The notes under the pieces: model-generated
Seen by the model: only the letters and a program-made list of their open reading frames with translations
Database searches by the model: none
Told to the model about the DNA's origin: nothing
Made by a program: the position numbers and the translations under genes
Virus record (IMG/VR): IMGVR_UViG_3300035670_001325
Location: 1 to 22,498 of that record
Strand: one strand, 5' to 3'
From: a virus
Length of the DNA stretch: 22,498 bases
In this document: positions 13,538 to 20,950 of the stretch, one piece after another
Numbering within the stretch: the stretch's first letter is position 1
How the letters are laid out: each line of letters begins with the position of its first letter

Positions 13538-13788
13538 TGAAGACGTATCAATTACTCGGCATTGACACCGCAATCCATCTGCTGCGCCCCGGTGCGAAAT
13601 GGGAGTGGACGGGTGGCTTGGGCTTTACTCGATGGGACGATCCGCGACCGCAACCGTCCGTTGAGGAAGTCATGGAGACGATTGAAAAGATCAAAGCCTT
13701 TGAGGACAGCATCAACACCATTTTGCTGCCCGAGCAAAAGAAGGCGTTTGACGAGTATGTTGAGCAGATTGAACAGGCGGCAGCGTGA
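13537..13788 (+). CDS. 83-residue protein, possible tail-fibre assembly/XkdW-like
   Basis: ATG overlaps the previous stop (TAATG). It contains WEWTGGLGFTRWDDPRPQPS followed by a helical region VEEVMETIEKIKAFEDSI and an acidic/Gln-rich end. The pattern of an N-terminal strand-rich segment with a conserved WDDP motif and a C-terminal helix resembles small tail-associated proteins such as XkdW, which lie next to tail fibres. The match is weak and by eye. It overlaps the oxygenase gene as GTGA, so the two are probably coupled. Confidence 0.55.
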   Translation: MKTYQLLGIDTAIHLLRPGAKWEWTGGLGFTRWDDPRPQPSVEEVMETIEKIKAFEDSINTILLPEQKKAFDEYVEQIEQAAA

Positions 13789-14387
13789 TCACTTACAACC
13801 TGTTCCCCACAGCAGTTGCCAAGTTTGAACTCGGACGGGACTACACCGCCGAGGAACTAGCATTTGTGGGCGAGCAGCCGACTCATAGCAATATGGGCAA
13901 CACGACCAGCGACGACCGTTATGTGCTGCGGCACGACACGATGGCAAGCCTCAAGGCGTTTGCTGAGGCCAGCGTCAACGAGTACCTGCGCTCGATCTAC
14001 GCGCCGAAACACGACGTATCGCTGCGTCTGACGCAATCGTGGCTGAACTACACGAAGGCCGGTCAGTATCACCACAAGCACGCTCACCCAAACTCGTTCG
14101 TGTCTGGGGTGCTGTACCTCAAGGCTGCCCGCGAGCGCGACAAGATTTACTTTTACAAAGACGGTTATCAGCAGGTCAAACTGCCGACTGACAACTACAA
14201 CGTTTACAACAGCGATTCGTGGTGGTTCGAGGTTGGTGCGGGCGATCTGATGCTGTTTCCGTCTAGCCTGACTCACATGGTCGAAACCGTGCAGGGCGAC
14301 GAGCGGGTATCATTAGCGTTCAACACATTTCCGGTCGGCTATGTTGGCGAGGAAGAAAGCCTGACCGCATTGCACTTGAAGGAGTAA
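13785..14387 (+). CDS. Putative 2-oxoglutarate/Fe(II) oxygenase
   Basis: A 200-residue protein starting with GTG. It has the landmarks of the 2OG-FeII_Oxy_5 family: HHKHAHPNSFVSGVLYL (His99 and His101 region, probable metal ligands), then LMLFPSSLTHMVETV (His164) and DERVSLAFNT (Arg174, probable 2OG contact). Such proteins sit within tail-fibre modules of many marine and freshwater phages; the substrate is not known. Possible roles are hydroxylation of a fibre protein or of host surface components. Length and motif spacing are normal, so an active enzyme is likely. Confidence 0.8.
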   Translation: MITYNLFPTAVAKFELGRDYTAEELAFVGEQPTHSNMGNTTSDDRYVLRHDTMASLKAFAEASVNEYLRSIYAPKHDVSLRLTQSWLNYTKAGQYHHKHAHPNSFVSGVLYLKAARERDKIYFYKDGYQQVKLPTDNYNVYNSDSWWFEVGAGDLMLFPSSLTHMVETVQGDERVSLAFNTFPVGYVGEEESLTALHLKE

Positions 14388-14392
14388 CCCAA

Positions 14393-14755
14393 GTGGCTCA
14401 TTTCTGCGAATTGGATGAAAACAACGTGGTTCTCCGCGTAGTCGTGGTGGACAACAAGGATACGGCTGACGCAAACGGCGTCGAGAAAGAGCATATCGGT
14501 GCTGCCTACCTTGAGCGCCTGCTTGGTGGTTATTGGGTGCAAACCTCATATAACGGCAACATCCGTAAGCACTACGCTGGCGTCGGCTACACCTACGACA
14601 CGTCTTTGGACGCTTTTGTACCTCCGCAGCCGTACCCGTCATGGACGCTGGATGCTGACTGCAACTGGCAGGCTCCGGTGCCGATGCCAAACGACGGGCA
14701 AATGTATTTATGGGACGAGGCAGCCGGTAACTGGGTTGTGGTTCCGAAGGAGTAA
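14393..14755 (+). CDS. Conserved tail-region protein, function unknown
   Basis: A 120-residue protein starting with GTG 14393 (AGGAG about 9 bases upstream). The text HFCELDENNVVLRVVVVDN, followed by LLGGYWVQTSYNGNIRKHY, YAGVGYTYDTSLDAFVPP and a Trp/Pro-rich end DADCNWQAPVPMP, is a protein I recognise from many aquatic phages, usually next to tail-fibre genes. The function is unknown. It is a compact globular protein and likely a minor virion component or assembly factor. Confidence 0.7.
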   Translation: MAHFCELDENNVVLRVVVVDNKDTADANGVEKEHIGAAYLERLLGGYWVQTSYNGNIRKHYAGVGYTYDTSLDAFVPPQPYPSWTLDADCNWQAPVPMPNDGQMYLWDEAAGNWVVVPKE

Positions 14756-14758
14756 GTG

Positions 14759-16954
14759 ATGAGTACCATTAAGATTTCGCAACTGCCTGATGCTACCCAG
14801 CCGTTAAGTGGCAGCGAACAAGTGCCGCTTGTTCAAAGCGGAATCACCAGAAAAACGACTGTTTCGTCGCTTGGTAACGCAATTACTCCCAAGCAATTTG
14901 GTGCAGTGGGTAACGGAGTAGCCGATGACACGGCTGCTATCCAGGCTTGTTTGGCCGCGCAAAAACCCGTGGATTGGCAAGGACTGACGTACAAGATTAC
15001 GGCGCCTATTCTGCAAGCCTGCACAAGCAACGTAATATGGATGGGTAACGGCGCAACGATTGTATATGTGCCTGCTGCTCACACCGAGTATGCGATCCGC
15101 CTGACCAACGCAGTTGTTATTGATTACAACATCAATGACATCACGATCAATGGCTCCAAACTCTGCAACAAGGTGCTAGAGGTTCTTAGCACTAGCGGGT
15201 TGCCGACGCCAGCGCCTAACTTTACAGCGACTAATTTGTTCGTTGAGCAAGCCAAGCGCCTTAATACGTTTAACGGCGGCAACGGAATTCACATTCGTGG
15301 GTCGTTTGACACCGTAGCGTTTTACGGTGGCGGTGCGCGTGACTGCGAATTGCCCGCTGGACAAGGAACGCCTGGCGTTATTGGCATGACTGGTATTGCC
15401 ATTGATTGGTACAGCGTTTCGTCTTTTGCCCGCCGAGCGTTGTTCAGTGGCGTTACTGTTCTAAAAATCTACAGTTCCGACCTTGCTTACAACAGTGACC
15501 AAGACGGCATAGCCTATTTTGTGCCGGATGAAAGCGTTGGCGGCAACAAAGTTCGTTCGCAGTTCTGGTGCGGTGACGCTAGCATTTTTGCTAACTGTTA
15601 TGGCCGATCCATCAAGACGCAATGCCTTGAGACTGTTGTAGAGAACTGCCAATTCAACAAATCAGAAGGCTTGACCGCTGGCGGCAACGTCGAGGTGGAC
15701 GCGCAAACTGGCGGGTTAATGATTAGCGGGTGTTTGTTTAAGTACACCGATGGCAACCAACCGGGCGTCTGCGTCAACATTTCTAGCGGCGCTGGGTATG
15801 GCAACCCCAGTATGTATGTGATGGGGAACCGCGTATTTCTGGACGCAGCCACGACGCTTAACATCTTCGCGCAAGCGTTTCCAAGAGATGGGTATTTCGG
15901 CGCGATTGAGGTGTCCGGTAACAACATCTACGGAAAAACCAAAGAACTTTGCGACATCTATTGCAACGGCGATATGACGCAAGTGGTGGCGTCTAACAAT
16001 TTTATAAAAGAGATTGTTAACGGCCCGAGCAGCGCAAAAGCCATGGTGTATTTCCGGTCTTATTCAATAAGCCCCTACTTTGCTTACCTTACGGCAAACA
16101 ACAACGTTTACGACGACACTCATGCGCCAAAGTTGATGTTAAGTGACGTTTCCGGCGTGAGTATGAGTGCCGAAGTGTCTGGTACTAACAATTTAGGGTT
16201 TGAGTCGTCGTTGGTTGTTATGACCACGACTGCTGCAAACGAGGTTACAACCTCGGGCACACAAGATTTAGTGCTGTCCACGAAAAGGGGTGTCGACTCT
16301 GGCAAGATCACGATTCGTGATGGCGCTAACCAAAATATACGAATTGAGCCGAACGGTACTGGTCAAACTGTACTCACGGGTCGCGCGTCTTTTGGCACGT
16401 CAGTAGCCGCTGCCCTTGAAAGGGTTGTGATTTCCGGGCCTCTTAATAGTGACTCGGCAACTTCGTATGGGCTGCGTATTACGGCAACGATCCCGGCTGC
16501 TACAACGTCGGGGGCGTTTTATTTCCGAACTGCTGCCAATACGGAAGATGCAGCATTTACGGTAGCCAGTATTGCCCACTATCTTGCAGATCAGTCAACC
16601 GTTTCTGGCGGCTCTCGATTACAGCCCACCAATCAATATGGATTCTGGGCTGGAGATACACTGATTGGAGCAGCCAATAACTATGGCTTTTTCTCCGATT
16701 TGCCTGCTGCCACCGGTCGCTGGAACGTCTATTCCAACGGGACAGCGCCTAACTTTTTCCGTGGTGCAACAGTTGTTGGATCATCTGCGCTGGCTACAAA
16801 TGCCACAGACGGGTTTCTTTACATTCCGACTTGTGCGGGAACGCCTACAGGCACCCCGGCCTCGTATGGAAGTACCGCCCCGTTGGTGGTTGATAGCACC
16901 AATAACAAGTTGTACTTCTACAGCGGCGGCACTTGGCGTGACGCTGGGCCGTAA
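14759..16954 (+). CDS. Tailspike/tail-fibre protein with pectate-lyase-like beta-helix
   Basis: A 731-residue protein from the ATG at 14759 (AGGAG at 14748-14752); a GTG three bases earlier is possible. Residues 1-40 (IKISQLPDATQPLSGSEQV) look like a virion-attachment module. Then comes KQFGAVGNGVADDTAAIQAC (about 46-65), the hallmark opening of pectate-lyase-3 type right-handed beta-helices found in tailspikes. The central 300-400 residues are Gly/Asn/Val-rich coils with repeated short strands. The C-terminus has a Gly/Ser/Thr-rich beta region ending TNNKLYFYSGGTWRDAG. Such proteins bind and sometimes hydrolyse host surface polysaccharide; catalytic residues cannot be identified by eye. Confidence 0.8.
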   Translation: MSTIKISQLPDATQPLSGSEQVPLVQSGITRKTTVSSLGNAITPKQFGAVGNGVADDTAAIQACLAAQKPVDWQGLTYKITAPILQACTSNVIWMGNGATIVYVPAAHTEYAIRLTNAVVIDYNINDITINGSKLCNKVLEVLSTSGLPTPAPNFTATNLFVEQAKRLNTFNGGNGIHIRGSFDTVAFYGGGARDCELPAGQGTPGVIGMTGIAIDWYSVSSFARRALFSGVTVLKIYSSDLAYNSDQDGIAYFVPDESVGGNKVRSQFWCGDASIFANCYGRSIKTQCLETVVENCQFNKSEGLTAGGNVEVDAQTGGLMISGCLFKYTDGNQPGVCVNISSGAGYGNPSMYVMGNRVFLDAATTLNIFAQAFPRDGYFGAIEVSGNNIYGKTKELCDIYCNGDMTQVVASNNFIKEIVNGPSSAKAMVYFRSYSISPYFAYLTANNNVYDDTHAPKLMLSDVSGVSMSAEVSGTNNLGFESSLVVMTTTAANEVTTSGTQDLVLSTKRGVDSGKITIRDGANQNIRIEPNGTGQTVLTGRASFGTSVAAALERVVISGPLNSDSATSYGLRITATIPAATTSGAFYFRTAANTEDAAFTVASIAHYLADQSTVSGGSRLQPTNQYGFWAGDTLIGAANNYGFFSDLPAATGRWNVYSNGTAPNFFRGATVVGSSALATNATDGFLYIPTCAGTPTGTPASYGSTAPLVVDSTNNKLYFYSGGTWRDAGP

Positions 16955-16955
16955 T

Positions 16956-17011
16956 GTTGCATTGGCGCAACTTGTAAGTTAAAGTTTAACCGTACTGGTG
17001 CGTTTCACCAG
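16956..17011 (+). promoter_or_regulatory. GTTGC-N6-GCAAC dyad and hairpin before the scaffold gene
   Basis: This 75-base gap is among the longest in the late operon. It contains a perfect copy of the control-region dyad (16956-16971, spacer ATTGGC) and a hairpin CTGGTG-CGTTT-CACCAG (16995-17011). A weak sigma-70-like pair, TTGCAT (16957-16962) and TAAAGT (16980-16985) with 17-base spacing, would put the dyad on the -35 box. This may be an internal, regulated promoter for the head genes. The promoter match is weak; the dyad match is exact. Confidence 0.45.
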
Positions 17012-17029
17012 GTTTCCGTAAGGAATGTT

Positions 17030-17812
17030 ATGTCGGACGAAAACGTAGTCCCTGAAGTTGTAGCGGAAGTACCCGCGCCGGAACCGGCGGTCACGGCTGC
17101 CCCGGAACCCGAAGTCGTTGCGGAAACGCAACAGCCGGAGGAAAAGCCAGCCAAATCGTTCACTCAAGAAGAGTTGGACGCGATGGTCGGCAAGAGGCTT
17201 GCCCGAGAGCGGCGCAAGTGGGAGAGAGAGCAGGCGCTTAAGGCCCAGCCGACACCGGCTGAGTCAGTCGCCCTGCCTAGCAAGGAAGAAGACCCGGAGG
17301 GTTACGCAGAGGCTTTGGCCGAGCGTAAGGCTGCGGAACTTCTCGCCCGACGCGAGGCAGAGCGTGAGCAGCAGGCTCTTCTGATGGCTTATCACGACCG
17401 TGAAGAAGCGGCTAGGGAACGGTATGACGACTTCGAGCAAGTCGCATACAACCAAAACCTAGCCATTACGGCTGTGATGGCACAGACGATTCAGGCTTCG
17501 GAAGTAGGACCGGATATTGCTTACTATCTCGGCTCTAACCCCCGCGAGGCTGATCGCATTTCTCGGATGTCGCCGTATATGCAAGCAAAGGAAATCGGGA
17601 AGATTGAGGCCAAGTTGGCTGACAATCCCGCCCCGGTAAAAAAGACAACCAGTGCGCCACCGCCGATTAAGCCTGTCACGGCAAAAGGCACTAGCGCCTC
17701 GGTCTACGACACGACGGACCCACGGTCAATTTCGGCCATGAGTGCGTCAGAGTGGATTGAGCGCGAACGCCAGCGACAGATTAAGCAGTGGGAAGCGCGT
17801 CGTAACCGCTAA
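17030..17812 (+). CDS. Scaffolding protein
   Basis: A 260-residue protein with AGGA 5 bases before the ATG. It has an acidic/Pro N-terminal tail rich in PE and VAE, a long charged coiled coil (about 45-130; ELDAMVGKRLARERRKWE and following), a helical middle, a linker KKTTSAPPPIKPV, and a basic C-terminal helix WIERERQRQIKQWEARR. This composition, size and position directly before the coat protein are typical of P22-type scaffolding, whose basic C-terminus binds coat. It would shape the procapsid and leave before or during packaging. Confidence 0.8.
   Translation: MSDENVVPEVVAEVPAPEPAVTAAPEPEVVAETQQPEEKPAKSFTQEELDAMVGKRLARERRKWEREQALKAQPTPAESVALPSKEEDPEGYAEALAERKAAELLARREAEREQQALLMAYHDREEAARERYDDFEQVAYNQNLAITAVMAQTIQASEVGPDIAYYLGSNPREADRISRMSPYMQAKEIGKIEAKLADNPAPVKKTTSAPPPIKPVTAKGTSASVYDTTDPRSISAMSASEWIERERQRQIKQWEARRNR
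17117..17132. promoter_or_regulatory. Perfect GTTGC-N6-GCAAC dyad inside the scaffold gene
   Basis: Spacer GGAAAC, close to the GTAAAC of the imperfect site at 4779. It lies 161 bases after the site at 16956, within codons for VVAETQQ. The coding sequence alone could produce it, but an exact match to the same 16-bp pattern next to another copy is suggestive of a paired site. Confidence 0.4.
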
Positions 17813-17832
17813 CTTCTTTTGGAGACACGAAA

Positions 17833-19041
17833 GTGGCTAATACACTTCTTACTATTGACATGATCACGCGGAAAGCGTTGGAGATTCTTGAAAACAATCT
17901 CGTGCTGACCCGCAATGTTAACCGCCAGTACGACGACTCCTACGCCGTCGAAGGCGCCAAGATCGGCACCACGCTGCGTATCCGCTTGCCGGACCGCGCT
18001 CTCGTGACCGACGGTGCTGCCCTCCAGGTGCAGGACGACAACGAGCAGTTCACCACGTTGACCGTTGCCTCGCAGAAGCACATCGGCGTGAACTTTACGA
18101 CTGCCGAAATGACCATGCAGTTGGACGACTTTGCCGAGCGCGTGCTGAAGCCGCGTATCAGCCAGTTGGCCGCCAGCATCGACGCTGACGTTGCTAACTC
18201 GTTCAACGGTATCTATCAGTCTGTCGGCACCCCCGGCACGACCCCCAGCAGCACCGCTGTTCTTCTCGCTGCCCAGCAGAAGTTGAACGAGGCCGCCGCT
18301 GTGATGTCGCCGCGTTATGTCACCGTGAACCCGGCTGCAAACGCCGCGCTCATCGAGGGCATGAAGGGCTTGTTCAACCCGGTCAGCACGATCTCGGCGC
18401 AGTTCAAGAACGGCATGTTTGGCGAAGGCATCCTTGGGTTCGAAGAACTTAACATGTCGCAGTCGATCAAGCAGTTCACGACCGGCAGCCGCGCTGCGGC
18501 CAGCGTTTCGGTCAAGGGCACGGTGTCCACTCAGGGCGCTTCGACCATCACCCTGAACGGTGTGACGGGCGAAACCTTGAAGAAGGGCGACGTGTTCACG
18601 ATTGCAAACGTCTACGCTGTGAACCCGCAGACCCGCGAGTCCACTGGTTCGTTGCAGCAGTTCGTGGTGACGGAAGACATCACTGCCGCTTCGAGCGAGT
18701 ACGTGAACGTTAAGATCAGCCCGGCGATCTACACCTCGTCGCACGCGTTGGCGACCGTCAACTCGTTCCCGCAGAACTCTGCGGCTGTGACGTTCCTTGG
18801 CGGCGTGTCCACCCAGTATCCGCAGAACCTCGTGTACCACCGCGACGCGATTGCGTTTGCCACGGCTGACCTCCTGCTCCCGCAGGGCGTTGACATGGCT
18901 TCGCGTCAGGTCCACAACGGTATCTCCATGCGCGTTGTCCGTCAGTACGACATCAACAACGACCGTATGCCGTGCCGTATCGACGTGCTGTATGGCTACT
19001 CGGTGATTCGTCCGCAGATGGCCGTGCGCCTCTGGGGCTAA
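17833..19041 (+). CDS. P22-type major coat protein
   Basis: A 402-residue protein from a GTG at 17833 with GGAG about 9 bases upstream. Recognisable P22 coat features are the start NTLLTIDMITRKALEILENN, the HK97-like core, an inserted beta-rich domain in the middle (about 220-310; VSVKGTVSTQGASTITLNG and GDVFTIANVYAVNP), and the C-terminal YHRDAIAFATADLLLPQG with SMRVVRQYDINNDRMPCRID. It is the shell-forming subunit, assembled with scaffold. Its length is slightly below the 430 of P22. Codon use is strongly C/G-ending compared with the tail genes, fitting high expression. Confidence 0.93.
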   Translation: MANTLLTIDMITRKALEILENNLVLTRNVNRQYDDSYAVEGAKIGTTLRIRLPDRALVTDGAALQVQDDNEQFTTLTVASQKHIGVNFTTAEMTMQLDDFAERVLKPRISQLAASIDADVANSFNGIYQSVGTPGTTPSSTAVLLAAQQKLNEAAAVMSPRYVTVNPAANAALIEGMKGLFNPVSTISAQFKNGMFGEGILGFEELNMSQSIKQFTTGSRAAASVSVKGTVSTQGASTITLNGVTGETLKKGDVFTIANVYAVNPQTRESTGSLQQFVVTEDITAASSEYVNVKISPAIYTSSHALATVNSFPQNSAAVTFLGGVSTQYPQNLVYHRDAIAFATADLLLPQGVDMASRQVHNGISMRVVRQYDINNDRMPCRIDVLYGYSVIRPQMAVRLWG

Positions 19042-19071
19042 CCCTTAACCTTATTCACGGAGTAATTCAAA

Positions 19072-19467
19072 ATGGCACTTCCTAATGGCGCTAGTGGTTA
19101 TCAAATCACAGACGGCAACGTCGGCGAGGCTACCCTTTTTGTGCAGGGCGCTCCCACGGCGGTATCGGCAGCGGCGACGGCTACTGCCGCGCAACTCGCG
19201 AACGGCCTCTTCACGTTCAACGGCACGGCGGGTGATCTCACCCTGCCGACGGTCGCTGACCTTGAGGCGGTTGTTAGCGTGGACAAGGCTGACATTGCGT
19301 TTGACTTCTTTGTCATCAACATCGACGCGACGACTGACGACGTAACTGTCGCCACGAACACGGGTTGGACGTTGGTTGGCAACATGAAGGTCGATGAGGC
19401 AACTTCAGGCCACTTCCGCGCTCGCAAGACCGGTTCGGGTACTTGGACCTGCTACCGCATTTCGTAA
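19072..19467 (+). CDS. Small beta-rich protein after coat, possible decoration protein
   Basis: A 131-residue protein; GGAG lies about 9 bases before the ATG. It is rich in Ala, Thr, Gly and Asp, with alternating strands (FFVINIDATTDDVTVATN, then HFRARKTGSGTWTCYRIS). Its position immediately after the coat gene and its size fit a head-decoration or other minor virion protein, but no decoration family is recognised. It is followed by a strong hairpin. Confidence 0.6.
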   Translation: MALPNGASGYQITDGNVGEATLFVQGAPTAVSAAATATAAQLANGLFTFNGTAGDLTLPTVADLEAVVSVDKADIAFDFFVINIDATTDDVTVATNTGWTLVGNMKVDEATSGHFRARKTGSGTWTCYRIS

Positions 19468-19474
19468 TGGCGAC

Positions 19475-19502
19475 GCCCTCGGCAGGGAAACCTGCCGGGG
19501 GC
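19475..19502 (+). other. 12-bp hairpin with GAAA tetraloop after the decoration-type gene
   Basis: Arms GCCCTCGGCAGG (19475-19486) and CCTGCCGGGGGC (19491-19502) pair fully, with one T-G wobble, around a GAAA loop, a very stable GNRA hairpin. No T-tract follows (TAACCTAAAGG), so full intrinsic termination is unlikely. It may protect or process the upstream coat/decoration mRNA, or reduce transcription into the next genes. Confidence 0.55.
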
Positions 19503-19522
19503 TAACCTAAAGGGGTATTGAT

Positions 19523-19993
19523 ATGCCAAATACACAGGCTGTTGGTGTTGCATACGCCGACCCAGAGTTTCAGAGCGTGAGCGTCACTGGTGCCGTCACG
19601 GCAGCCAGTGCGTCCGTTTCTGGCGCTCTATCGGCGGGCAGCGTGTCGTCGGCTTCGGTCACGGCAAGCGGCAATTTGTTTGTTAAGTCGGCTACGGTAG
19701 CAGCAGCAGGCAGCAACCAGGGTACGGCGGCGGCTGTTGCGGGCGGTTTTACGCTTGTGACGGGTGCTGACGCTGCCAAGGGCGTTGTCCTTCCGGCGGC
19801 TGCGGCTGGTTTGGTTGTGATTATCAAGAACGCCGATGCGGCGAACGCGGTGCTGAAGGTCTATCCGGCCTCTGGCGATGCGATCAACGCGCTGGCTGCA
19901 AATGCTTCTTACGACATGGCGGCAAAGACCTCGATGCTGCTCGTGGCGTATGACGCAACGACTTGGTACACGGTGCCGTTGCTGGCTTCGTAA
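19523..19993 (+). CDS. Beta-rich virion-type protein
   Basis: A 156-residue protein; AAGGGG lies about 9 bases before the ATG. The first half is an Ala/Ser/Val strand repeat (SVTGAVTAASASVSGALSA and similar). The second half (KGVVLPAAAAGLVVIIKNAD, then VYPASGDAINALAANASYDM and ending WYTVPLLAS) is a domain I recognise from several phage fibre and head proteins. The strand repeat resembles tail-fibre shaft segments. It is probably a small fibre or head-surface protein. Confidence 0.6.
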   Translation: MPNTQAVGVAYADPEFQSVSVTGAVTAASASVSGALSAGSVSSASVTASGNLFVKSATVAAAGSNQGTAAAVAGGFTLVTGADAAKGVVLPAAAAGLVVIIKNADAANAVLKVYPASGDAINALAANASYDMAAKTSMLLVAYDATTWYTVPLLAS

Positions 19994-19994
19994 T

Positions 19995-20198
19995 ATGCCG
20001 AATATCTACCTGCGTCACCCCAAACACGGGGACAAAGTAGCAATCTCGGTGCTGGAAGCGCGGGAAGATATGGAGCATGGGTGGGAGGAATTTGACCCCT
20101 CTGACCCGGATGATTCAGAATCCCCGGTGTCGGCAGACTTGTCGGCATCGGGGAATTCTGATAACGCATTAAGGGCGCGACGACGACGCCGGGAGTAA
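19995..20198 (+). CDS. 67-residue protein with YLRHPKHG motif, before gp4
   Basis: Start chosen at ATG 19995, just after the previous stop; an upstream in-frame start at 19878 lies inside the previous gene. The protein begins MPNIYLRHPKHGDKVAISVL and EAREDMEHGWEEFDP, a pattern seen in other P22-like phages directly before gp4. It continues into an acidic Ser/Asp-rich tail and ends in an Arg run. The function is unknown; the link to gp4 suggests a head-completion role. The last third of the gene contains a long inverted repeat. Confidence 0.65.
   Translation: MPNIYLRHPKHGDKVAISVLEAREDMEHGWEEFDPSDPDDSESPVSADLSASGNSDNALRARRRRRE
20116..20160 (+). other. Long imperfect hairpin within the gene before gp4
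   Basis: The arms 20116-20135 and 20140-20160 pair over 20 bp with a GACT loop, one bulged A (20154) and three G-T wobbles. This is much longer than expected by chance in a coding region. It ends about 40 bases before the gp4 start, so it could affect translation of gp4 or be an mRNA processing site. Confidence 0.5.
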
Positions 20199-20201
20199 TA
20201 C

Positions 20202-20915
20202 ATGGCAACCACCGCTGCTGACCAGATCAACGGTGCGCTGCGTCTGATCGGGCAATTGGCAGAAGGTGAAGTGCCTTCGGCAGCCACGTCTCAGGACGCC
20301 CTCACTGCCCTCAACCAGATGCTTGACTCGTGGAGTACGGAGCGTCTGGCCGTCTACTCGACCCAAGATCAAGTCTATAACTGGCAGCCTAACGTCCGCA
20401 CCATTACGATGGGGCCGACGGGTACGTTCGTTGCCGAGCGTCCAATTCTGATGGATGACGCAACTTACTTCCGTGACGCCTCGACCAACGTGTCGTATGG
20501 CATCAAACTGATCAACAACGAGCAATACAACAACATTGCCGTTAAGACAGTAACCTCAACTTATCCACAGTTAATGTGGGTCAACATGACCTACCCAGAC
20601 GTGGAGATTTACATCTATCCGGTGCCGACCAAGGTGCTGGAGTTTCACTTTGTGTCGGTGCGCCCGCTGACTCAGCCTGCTGCGCTAGATACAAACCTTG
20701 CGTTCCCGCCGGGATACCTGCGTGCGTTTCGATTTAACTTGGCCTGCGAACTCGCAGCCGAGTTTGGCGTGGAACCTTCGCCGCAGGTGCAGCGCATTGC
20801 GATGTACAGCAAGCGCGACTTGAAGCGCATCAACAACCCGGATGACTTGATGGCAATGCCAGCGGCACTGATCGTCAACCGTCCAAGGTTCAATATATTC
20901 ACAGGAAATTTCTAA
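20202..20915 (+). CDS. P22 gp4-like tail accessory/head-completion protein
   Basis: A 237-residue protein. Features of the P22 gp4 family are the start AADQINGALRLIGQLAEGE, the DALTALNQMLDSWSTERL helix, YPDVEIYIYPVPT, FPPGYLRAFRFNLACELAAE and the end NRPRFNIFTGNF. In P22, gp4 binds below the portal ring after packaging and seals the DNA, with a peptidoglycan-hydrolysing activity reported for P22 gp4. It is longer than P22 gp4 (about 166 residues), as is common in related phages. It is followed by gp10 as in P22. Confidence 0.85.
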   Translation: MATTAADQINGALRLIGQLAEGEVPSAATSQDALTALNQMLDSWSTERLAVYSTQDQVYNWQPNVRTITMGPTGTFVAERPILMDDATYFRDASTNVSYGIKLINNEQYNNIAVKTVTSTYPQLMWVNMTYPDVEIYIYPVPTKVLEFHFVSVRPLTQPAALDTNLAFPPGYLRAFRFNLACELAAEFGVEPSPQVQRIAMYSKRDLKRINNPDDLMAMPAALIVNRPRFNIFTGNF

Positions 20916-20917
20916 GT

Positions 20918-20950
20918 ATGTTTAAACGCATGCTTGGAGAAGAAAATTGA
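20918..20950 (+). CDS. 10-codon micro-ORF before gp10
   Basis: ATG 20918 reads MFKRMLGEEN and stops at TGA (20948-20950) overlapping the gp10 TTG as TTGA. Together with AGGA near 20902 and the strong GGAGA inside it, it may couple translation of gp10 with its rare start, or be fortuitous. Confidence 0.25.
   Translation: MFKRMLGEEN

Noticed and set aside
17809-18915. Long open frame on the minus strand opposite the coat gene (368 codons)
   Set aside because: It lies antisense to the clear P22-type coat protein; its openness follows from that gene's C/G-ending codon use. The product is Arg/His-rich with no domain.
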